64,000 nt of DNA from NCBI GenBank assembly GCA_937958075.1, contig CALFFB010000009.1, forward strand, positions 1-64,000, given 5' to 3'. Below the pieces are notes generated by a model, which saw nothing but the letters and a program-made list of their open reading frames with translations, did no database searches and was not told where the DNA came from. This document shows positions 58,461 through 64,000 of this stretch, one piece after another. Source of the DNA: an uncultured Geobacteraceae bacterium (GTDB lineage Bacteria > Desulfobacterota > Desulfuromonadia > Desulfuromonadales > Geopsychrobacteraceae). The position numbers were made by a program, and so were the translations under genes. Numbering within the stretch: position 1 is the stretch's first letter; each line of letters opens with the position of its first letter.

Positions 58461-58509
58461 TAAAAGTTGTCAAAGGACCGTTGTGACTTACATTCAGGAG
58501 GTTGTCACC

Positions 58510-58764
58510 ATGCCGTTATACGAATATCAATGTAAAGAGTGCGGTCACAGATTTGAAGTCCGCCAGAAATTTTCCGACCAGCCGGTGTCCGCGTGTGTCC
58601 GGTGCGGTGGCGCGGCACAAAAGGCGATTTCTGTTGCCGGTTTCGCCCTGAAAGGGGGAGGCTGGTATCAGCAGGGGTACAGTAACGCGGCAGCGCCCAG
58701 TTGTGCGGCTGCCGACAGCGGCAGCAGTGCCTGTGCCGGCTGTCCCAAGGCGGTCAACGAATAG
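58510..58764 (+). CDS. FmdB-type zinc ribbon protein
   Basis: The 84-residue protein begins MPLYEYQCKECGHRFE and has a CxxC pair followed by a second (CVRCGG), the CxxC_CxxC_SSSS putative regulatory fold. A glycine- and alanine-rich stretch with three more cysteines (CAAADSG, CAGC) follows. Function of the family is unknown; FmdB was linked to formamidase/formate genes. AGGAGG precedes the ATG. A terminator follows. Confidence 0.9.
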   Translation: MPLYEYQCKECGHRFEVRQKFSDQPVSACVRCGGAAQKAISVAGFALKGGGWYQQGYSNAAAPSCAAADSGSSACAGCPKAVNE

Positions 58765-58800
58765 TTTCCCCTGACCCAAATAGTCAAGGCGGATGTGACT

Positions 58801-58838
58801 TCCTCCGGCGGCTTGCCTGCCGGAGGATTTTTTATATT
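58801..58838 (+). terminator. Intrinsic terminator after the FmdB-type gene
   Basis: A 9-base-pair stem (TCCTCCGGC/GCCGGAGGA) with a nine-base loop and a T-run. Confidence 0.9.
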
Positions 58839-58855
58839 TTTCTGGACAGCACTGT

Positions 58856-58883
58856 TTTACAAACGATGGCAACTCTGTATAGT
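58856..58883 (+). promoter_or_regulatory. Promoter of folD
   Basis: TTTACA and TATAGT with a 16-base spacer, 43 bases before the folD start. Confidence 0.62.
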
Positions 58884-58926
58884 GATTTGATCGCGTCTGA
58901 CATTTTCAAGGAATATGGAGGCATTG

Positions 58927-59781
58927 GTGGCTGAAATTATTGATGGCAAGGCAATCGCAAAGCAGATTCGTGAAGACATTGCGCAGCAGACGCAAGGGCT
59001 GATCGCCGGCGGGGTGACCCCCGGTCTGGCCGTGGTGCTGGTGGGGGATGATCCGGCCAGTCGGGTTTATGTCACCATGAAAGAAAAAGCCTGTGCCGCA
59101 GCGGGTATTTATTCCGTCGAGCATAAACTGCCGGCAACCACCAGCGAAGAGGATCTGCTGGCTCTGGTTGAGCGGCTCAATGCTGACGCACGGATCGACG
59201 GCATTCTTGTGCAACTGCCGCTGCCCGACCAGATCAATGAGACAAAAATCCTCGAAGCTATTTCACCAACCAAGGACGTTGACGGATTTCACCCCTACAA
59301 TGTCGGCCGGCTGGTAACGGGCAACCCCCTGTTCAAGCCCTGTACGCCCTATGGGGTGATGGTGATGCTCAAGCGTATCGGGGTGGATCTCAAGGGGAAG
59401 AATGTGGTGGTTGTCGGACGTTCCAATATTGTCGGCAAGCCGGTGGCGCTGATGTGTCTGGCTGAGCACGCAACGGTCACCATCTGTCATTCACGGACCA
59501 GGGATCTGGCGGCGAAGGTCGCGGCCGCCGATGTCGTGATCGCGGCGGTTGGCCAACCGGAAATGATCAAGGGAGACTGGATCAAGCCGGGAGCTGTCGT
59601 CATCGATGTCGGGGTGAATCGGGTCGGCGACAAAAAGCTGGTGGGGGATGTCGAGTTTTCCGAAGCCTCGCAGCGTGCTGCCGCCATTACCCCGGTTCCC
59701 GGCGGGGTCGGCCCGATGACGATTGCCATGCTCCTCTACAATACCCTGAGCAGCGCCCAGCGTCGTGCCGGCCAAAGCTGA
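58927..59781 (+). CDS. folD: Methylenetetrahydrofolate dehydrogenase/cyclohydrolase
   Basis: The 284-residue bifunctional enzyme interconverts methylene-, methenyl- and formyl-tetrahydrofolate. Motifs include [69 protein letters not shown] and [16 protein letters not shown] use the GTG start giving [11 protein letters not shown], preceded by GGAGG; an ATG four codons upstream would overlap that binding site. Confidence 0.95.
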   Translation: MAEIIDGKAIAKQIREDIAQQTQGLIAGGVTPGLAVVLVGDDPASRVYVTMKEKACAAAGIYSVEHKLPATTSEEDLLALVERLNADARIDGILVQLPLPDQINETKILEAISPTKDVDGFHPYNVGRLVTGNPLFKPCTPYGVMVMLKRIGVDLKGKNVVVVGRSNIVGKPVALMCLAEHATVTICHSRTRDLAAKVAAADVVIAAVGQPEMIKGDWIKPGAVVIDVGVNRVGDKKLVGDVEFSEASQRAAAITPVPGGVGPMTIAMLLYNTLSSAQRRAGQS

Positions 59782-59861
59782 GATATTGTGTCCATAATTC
59801 AGGCGGTTTCACATGGAACCTTCAACAATGCAACGAATGGCTGGCCGCTAAGTGTACCGAG

Positions 59862-60851
59862 TCAGCGGCCAAAAATGTAGCGACCGCTGATCCGGTAGCG
59901 AAAGTGTGCTCTGATACGTAATTCATCATGGGGGTAATGACGCCCCAGCGGGCCAAAAGGGGCCGCCCGATACACGGCCTGTATCGCTTCAAAATCAAGG
60001 ATATCCGAACCGCTGGTCTGCTTCAGGTCGACATCGATGAGCTCTCCGTCGCGGGAAACGATGATCAGCAGCTCCAGGGTTCCTTCGATGCCGTTTTGCG
60101 CCGCTTCCGCGGGATAGTTCCATACCCGGTCAATACGGTCATGAAGGCGTCTGAAGAATGACACCAGCCGATCGTTCTGCAGGTTCAGCCAGACCGTTTC
60201 TCCCACCTCGACATCTTCACGCTCTTTACGTCTTTCTTGCTCACCTGCTCGCCCTTCCGCAATACGGCGCATGGTGTCATGGCTCGGAAACAGCTGCTCA
60301 CGGGTCAGCTGCGGCGGTTCAGGCTGGACCTCTTCGGGGTCTGTCGGTGTCGCCGTGGACGGTTCCGGTTTTTCTGTCTGTACCCTCTCAATCTTCTGTT
60401 CCTGCGGCGTCGGCTCCGAACTGACCGGAGGGTCCGTGGTTGGTGGCTCTGGCAACAACGGTGCAGCCGGTTCGGTGACGGGCGCTGCTTCAGCCACTGG
60501 CAGCCTTGTCTGATCGCGCACGTCGTCGCCTTCAGGCGCCTGTTCCTTTTCCACCTGCTGATCCTGTTCGGCCCGCCGATGTGACTGGACCGGCTCATCC
60601 GGTTCCGGCAGTATCGGCATCTGGTCAATTTCATAGTCCGGCTGCTGCTGTTCTTCTTCCGGCGGTGTCACCGGGGCAGGGTATTCGACCAGTTCGATGG
60701 GAGTCCGGCTGGCGGGGCCCGGCGTCGGTTCAGGTAGTGGCAGGAACTGTATCAGCAGCAGATGCGCCAGCAGCGACAGCAGGATAAACAGGACAATGAC
60801 CGCGGTTCGTCGTCGATAACCGGAGGTTTTATTATCGGGAAAAGGACTCAT
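59862..60851 (-). CDS. tonB: TonB-type energy transducer
   Basis: The roughly 330-residue protein has a short cytoplasmic basic start, one membrane helix (about 17-38, AVIVLFILLSLLAHLLLIQFL), a long proline- and glutamate-rich periplasmic spacer (about 40-190) and a C-terminal TonB domain (about 240-325, VWNYPAEAAQNGIEGTLELLIIVSRDGELIDVDL). It would carry energy from ExbB/ExbD (8 kb) to receptors such as the one at 56 kb. The ATG is used; a GTG three codons upstream is possible. No ribosome binding site is visible and a TATAAT lies about ten bases upstream. Confidence 0.9.
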   Translation of the reverse strand: MSPFPDNKTSGYRRRTAVIVLFILLSLLAHLLLIQFLPLPEPTPGPASRTPIELVEYPAPVTPPEEEQQQPDYEIDQMPILPEPDEPVQSHRRAEQDQQVEKEQAPEGDDVRDQTRLPVAEAAPVTEPAAPLLPEPPTTDPPVSSEPTPQEQKIERVQTEKPEPSTATPTDPEEVQPEPPQLTREQLFPSHDTMRRIAEGRAGEQERRKEREDVEVGETVWLNLQNDRLVSFFRRLHDRIDRVWNYPAEAAQNGIEGTLELLIIVSRDGELIDVDLKQTSGSDILDFEAIQAVYRAAPFGPLGRHYPHDELRIRAHFRYRISGRYIFGR

Positions 60852-60917
60852 ATGCGTCACATTATAGGCTTCATAATGACAGACAACCAGATGCTATCGA
60901 TGGAAAATGGAAAAGCA

Positions 60918-60946
60918 TTGACCCTTGGTTGGGTGCTGAGTATAAC
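60918..60946 (+). promoter_or_regulatory. Sigma-70 promoter of pta
   Basis: TTGACC and TATAAC with a 17-base spacer, about 120 bases before pta. Confidence 0.75.
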
Positions 60947-61067
60947 CAACAGGGTGTCGAGAGAGGAAAAGAAGCCTGATCTTCTGACGTAAAAGCCCGG
61001 TCATTTTTCAGCGTGGGGCAAAGATGAACAGTCAGGATAACCAATCTATTTCCATCAGGAGGAGTAA

Positions 61068-62069
61068 ATGCATCTGGTAGATCAAATCAAGGCCAAGGCC
61101 TGTGCCAATCCGCAAACAGTCGTTCTTCCGGAAGGCTATGACGATCGCATGATTGAGGCGGCAGCGCGCATTGTTGCTGAGAAACTGGCGCGTGTGGTCC
61201 TTTTGGGAGAGGCTGCGACGCTGCAGGGCAAGGCCCGTTCCCTTGGCGTATCCCTTGAGGGGGTTACTTTGATCGATCCGAAACAGGCCGATAATCTGGC
61301 GGCCTATGCGGATGAACTGGTGGAGCTTCGGAAAAAGAAGGGAATGAGCCGGGATGAGGCCATCTCCCTGCTGACGGCGGATGACAATCTGTACTTTGCA
61401 GCGATGATGGTCCGCCGGGGTGATGCCGGCGGGGCCGTCGCCGGTGCAGCAAATACCACCGGTGATGTTCTGCGCGCCGCCTTTCAGGTGGTTGGCACGG
61501 CGCCCGGGATGAAGACCGTCTCTTCCGTGTTTCTGATGGTCACCAGGACCCCCGAGTTCGGTGAGAACGGCGTACTCTGTTTTGCCGATTGCGCGGTCAA
61601 TCCCAATCCCGATGCCCAGGCTCTGGCTGAGATTGCTGTCAGCACGGCGAACAGCTGCAAGAGTTTCCTGGGGGTTGATGCCAGAGTTGCCATGTTGAGC
61701 TTTTCGACCAAAGGCAGCGCCGCGCACGGTGACTGTGACAAGGTTCTCCAGGCTTTGGACATAGCGAAAAAAATGGCGCCGGATTTAGCCATCGACGGTG
61801 AACTTCAGGCTGACGCGGCGCTGATCCCCAAAGTCGGCGACAAGAAAGCGCCCGGCTCCGGCGTGGCCGGCAAGGCCAATACCCTCATCTTTCCTGATCT
61901 TGATGCGGGAAATATCGGCTACAAGCTGGTCGAGCGGCTGGCCGGGGCTGAGGCGGTCGGACCGATTATCCAGGGGCTGGCCAAGCCGGTGAATGATCTG
62001 TCGCGGGGCTGTTCTGTCGATGATATTGTCAGCGTTGCGGCGATCACTGCGGTTCAGGCCCAGGGCTGA
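61068..62069 (+). CDS. pta: Phosphate acetyltransferase
   Basis: The 333-residue enzyme exchanges acetyl-CoA and phosphate for acetyl phosphate and CoA. It has the short single-domain Pta form: TVVLPEGYDDRMIEAA, GMSRDEAISLL, MMVRRGDAGGAVAGA, VSSVFLMV, VAMLSFSTKGSA, FPDLDAGNIGYKLVERL and GPIIQGLAKPVNDLSRG. It would act with an acetate kinase not in this window. AGGAGG lies upstream of the ATG. It is homologous to the C-terminal half of the malic enzyme at 5.4-7.6 kb. Confidence 0.95.
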   Translation: MHLVDQIKAKACANPQTVVLPEGYDDRMIEAAARIVAEKLARVVLLGEAATLQGKARSLGVSLEGVTLIDPKQADNLAAYADELVELRKKKGMSRDEAISLLTADDNLYFAAMMVRRGDAGGAVAGAANTTGDVLRAAFQVVGTAPGMKTVSSVFLMVTRTPEFGENGVLCFADCAVNPNPDAQALAEIAVSTANSCKSFLGVDARVAMLSFSTKGSAAHGDCDKVLQALDIAKKMAPDLAIDGELQADAALIPKVGDKKAPGSGVAGKANTLIFPDLDAGNIGYKLVERLAGAEAVGPIIQGLAKPVNDLSRGCSVDDIVSVAAITAVQAQG

Positions 62070-62108
62070 GGCGGTTTTGTCGGCATATGGCCACTGTGAG
62101 ACGCTGTC

Positions 62109-62795
62109 ATGATTCAGTTGTACAGTGTTACAAAAAGATACAGCCGTGAGTCGGTTGCCGTTGATGATCTGAACCTGCGCATCGACAAGGGTGAATTTGT
62201 CTACATCACCGGGGCCTCCGGGGCCGGCAAAACGACGATGTTGCGTCTGCTGTATGCGGCAGAGCGTCCGACCCGGGGGCAGATTCTGGTCGACAAGCAG
62301 AACATTTCACGCATTACCAGCGCCAAAATCCCCTATTTGCGGCGGAAAATCGGGGTTGTGTTTCAGGACTTCAAGCTGCTGCAGAGTCGCACGGTCTTTG
62401 AAAATGTCGCTTTCGCCCTGGAAGCCCAGGGAAAAAAACGCTTCGAAGTCAGTAAAAAAGTCTATCAGGTCTTAAAGGAAGTCGGTCTGGAGCACCGCCT
62501 GCAGCGCAAACCCCTGGAGCTGTCAGGCGGTGAGCAGCAGCGCATCGCCATTGCCCGGGCCCTGGTGGTCGATCCGCTGATTCTGCTGGCGGACGAGCCA
62601 AGCGGCAACCTTGATCAGCGCGTCACCCTTGATATCATGGAACTGTTCAAACGGGCGAACGCACGCGGTACCACCGTGTTGCTGGCGACTCATGATGACA
62701 GTCTGCACCGACGGTTTCCGCGCCGGGTGATCACCCTTGAGCAGGGGCGGCTGGTCGGGGATCAGCGCCCGAACGACGAGATTTCCACCGATTAA
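62109..62795 (+). CDS. ftsE: Cell division ATP-binding protein FtsE
   Basis: The 228-residue ABC ATPase shows Walker [11 protein letters not shown] (about 35-44), the Q-loop [10 protein letters not shown], signature [13 protein letters not shown] and Walker [14 protein letters not shown]. With FtsX it forms a membrane complex at the septum that controls cell-wall hydrolases. It precedes ftsX. Confidence 0.96.
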   Translation: MIQLYSVTKRYSRESVAVDDLNLRIDKGEFVYITGASGAGKTTMLRLLYAAERPTRGQILVDKQNISRITSAKIPYLRRKIGVVFQDFKLLQSRTVFENVAFALEAQGKKRFEVSKKVYQVLKEVGLEHRLQRKPLELSGGEQQRIAIARALVVDPLILLADEPSGNLDQRVTLDIMELFKRANARGTTVLLATHDDSLHRRFPRRVITLEQGRLVGDQRPNDEISTD

Positions 62796-62844
62796 AGCTG
62801 CCTGTGCAACACCCTCTAATCGTCCCCTTTCGAGGAGCCCATCC

Positions 62845-63741
62845 GTGCTGGAAAGACTACGCTACTTCATCCTGAGGGCCCTGCGCAATATGCGCCAGTG
62901 GCCATTTCTCTGCGTAGCCGCCATCCTCACCATGGCGGTTGCCCTGGCCACGGTGGCGACTTTTTTTCTGATTGTCGTCAATATTGAGCAACTGGCTTCG
63001 CGCTGGACCAGGGAAATCCAGATCATCGCCTATCTGCAGAGTCCGCCACCGGCAGCAAAGATCCCTGAACTGATGAAACAACTGGAATCCCTGCCTGAGG
63101 TTTCCTCCGTCCTTTATGTGTCACCGACAGCAGCCATGGATCATTTCCGGCAGCGCCTTGGCCAGGATCAAAGCCTGCTTGAAGGGATCAGCGAGGATCT
63201 TCTGCCGGCCTCCTTTGAGCTGGGTCTGCATGACTCATTTCGAAATCAGCAGGGGATTGAAGCGGTTATCAGTCAGTTAGAAGGGATTCTTCAGGTCGAC
63301 GACCTGCGCTACGGCCAGCAATGGCTGGAGCGTTTTAATAACTTTATCCGGATCTTGCGTTTTGTCGGCATATTCCTGGGGGGATTTCTGTTGTTCGCGA
63401 CCCTGTTTATCGTAGCCAATACCATTCGCCTGACCCTGTATGCGCGTCGTGATGAGCTTGAGATCATGGCGCTGGTCGGCGCCACCATGCGCTTTATCAA
63501 GATTCCGTTTCTGCTTGAGGGTGCCATCCAGGGATTTGTCGGCGGAGTGTTGTCCCTGGTGTTTCTGGCTGTCTCCTTTTCGCTGGTCATTGCCCGGGGG
63601 ATGAATGCTATCTGGTTGATGCCGACAGATTTCAACCTGGTCTTCCTCTCGGCTTCGCAGCAACTCCTCCTGGTTCTGTCGGGGGTTGTTCTCGGCACTC
63701 TGGGCAGTTTGACCTCACTGCGCCGCTTTGTTCGAATCTGA
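62845..63741 (+). CDS. ftsX: Cell division protein FtsX
   Basis: The 298-residue membrane protein has a first helix at about 22-43, a large extracytoplasmic loop (about 45-165) with the family motif LPEVSSVLYVSPTAAM, and three more helices in the C-terminal half including RDELEIMALVGATMRFIKIPFLLEGAIQG. The start is GTG with GAGGAG seven bases upstream. The stop overlaps the following ATG by one base. Confidence 0.95.
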   Translation: MLERLRYFILRALRNMRQWPFLCVAAILTMAVALATVATFFLIVVNIEQLASRWTREIQIIAYLQSPPPAAKIPELMKQLESLPEVSSVLYVSPTAAMDHFRQRLGQDQSLLEGISEDLLPASFELGLHDSFRNQQGIEAVISQLEGILQVDDLRYGQQWLERFNNFIRILRFVGIFLGGFLLFATLFIVANTIRLTLYARRDELEIMALVGATMRFIKIPFLLEGAIQGFVGGVLSLVFLAVSFSLVIARGMNAIWLMPTDFNLVFLSASQQLLLVLSGVVLGTLGSLTSLRRFVRI

Positions 63742-64000
63742 TGTTGAAACGGTGTCTTTTTTTTCTCGTTCTGGTCTCTGTTTCGTGGGCCGGCTCAGCT
63801 GCTGCCGATGAATTGAGCCGAAACCGACAACAGCTCGAACAGATCCGTACCCGTATCGAAGCGGCGGAGGCAACGTTAGAGAGCCGTCATCAGTCGGAAC
63901 AGACAATCAGTCGCGATCTGGCTCTGCTGACGGGTCAACTGCAACAGATAGATCAGCGCGTGGCCCGACTCGTCCGGGAACAGCAGCGCCTGCGCCAGCA
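63741..64000 (+). CDS. EnvC-like murein hydrolase activator, 5' part
   Basis: The frame starts with the ATG overlapping the ftsX stop (TGATG) and runs off the window; 86 residues are visible. A signal peptide (about 1-22, CLFFLVLVSVSWAGSAAA) is followed by a long coiled coil (NRQQLEQIRTRIEAAEATL, LTGQLQQIDQRVARLV). This is the layout of EnvC-type proteins, whose coiled coil binds FtsX and whose C-terminal LytM/M23 domain activates amidases. The LytM domain is beyond the window, so the assignment rests on the N-terminus and position. Confidence 0.8.
   Translation, partial: MLKRCLFFLVLVSVSWAGSAAADELSRNRQQLEQIRTRIEAAEATLESRHQSEQTISRDLALLTGQLQQIDQRVARLVREQQRLRQ

Noticed and set aside
59842..59871. 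Terminator between folD and tonB
   Set aside because: TGGCCGCT/AGCGGCCA pair across a 14-base loop, but one arm lies in the end of tonB and only a short A/T stretch flanks it; not convincing as a terminator on either strand.

Overview
The window is about 64 kb of densely packed core chromosome from a Gram-negative, probably anaerobic bacterium. Gene content and order fit the Desulfuromonadales/Geobacterales (deltaproteobacterial) group: glnB-glnA behind a sigma-54 promoter, mutS-amidase-glnD-xerD, the rimP-nusA-infB-rbfA-nrnA-truB-rpsO-pnp block, tig-clpP-clpX-lon-hup, an oxygen-independent ThiH-type thiamine operon, ftsEX followed by an EnvC-like gene, and TonB-dependent uptake. This placement is inference from gene content; no rRNA is present. 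I see no insertion sequence, phage, integron, CRISPR array or clearly foreign island.

Layout. 1-2.9 kb: the end of an rRNA uracil methyltransferase gene, then glnB and glnA. 2.9-7.7 kb, minus strand: mscS, thrC and a malic enzyme with a phosphotransacetylase-like tail. 8.1-9.1 kb: exbB-exbD, a proton-motive energiser pair. 9.9-20.2 kb: mutS, a cell-wall amidase, glnD, xerD, apgM, holC and trmJ, nearly all touching or overlapping. 20.4-31.5 kb: the translation/RNA block from rimP to pnp, then dut and a DUF493 gene. 31.5-36.1 kb: a YciO/Sua5-type gene, secG with tRNA-Leu(GAG), two tandem XRE-cupin regulators, an IHF/HU gene, a gamma carbonic anhydrase, a cyclic-nucleotide-binding protein, tRNA-His and tRNA-Leu(UAG). 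36.2-42.7 kb: tig-clpP-clpX, lon, HU, two identical tRNA-Asp genes and tRNA-Val. 42.8-49.2 kb: a signalling cluster (ANTAR response regulator, chemoreceptor, sensor kinase) and two small proteins of unknown role. 49.2-53 kb, minus strand: thiF-thiS-thiG-thiH-thiE behind a TPP riboswitch. 53-60.9 kb: a small hypothetical gene, DAHP synthase, yggT-divIVA-DUF167, a TonB-dependent receptor, an FmdB-type zinc ribbon protein, folD and tonB. 61-64 kb: pta, ftsE, ftsX and the start of an EnvC-like gene.

How the genes fit together. Nitrogen status is read by GlnD (14-17 kb), which uridylylates GlnB at its conserved Tyr51; GlnB in turn governs glutamine synthetase, which keeps its adenylylation tyrosine (Tyr397). 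TonB, ExbB/ExbD and an outer-membrane receptor are all present but lie at three separate places. FtsEX and the EnvC-like protein would activate septal amidases, and an AmiC-type amidase is encoded 50 kb away. The malic enzyme and Pta both carry a phosphotransacetylase-type domain.

The window is mostly conserved housekeeping DNA and I did not find a convincing new multigene system. The best leads are regulatory: an intrinsic terminator just before rimP with no room for a promoter after it; a pair of XRE-cupin paralogues with identical DNA-recognition segments next to a candidate operator; inverted repeats in the maeB-exbB gap; a TPP riboswitch terminator that abuts thiF; a long non-coding gap between an ANTAR regulator and a chemoreceptor; and two unassigned small genes after the sensor kinase.
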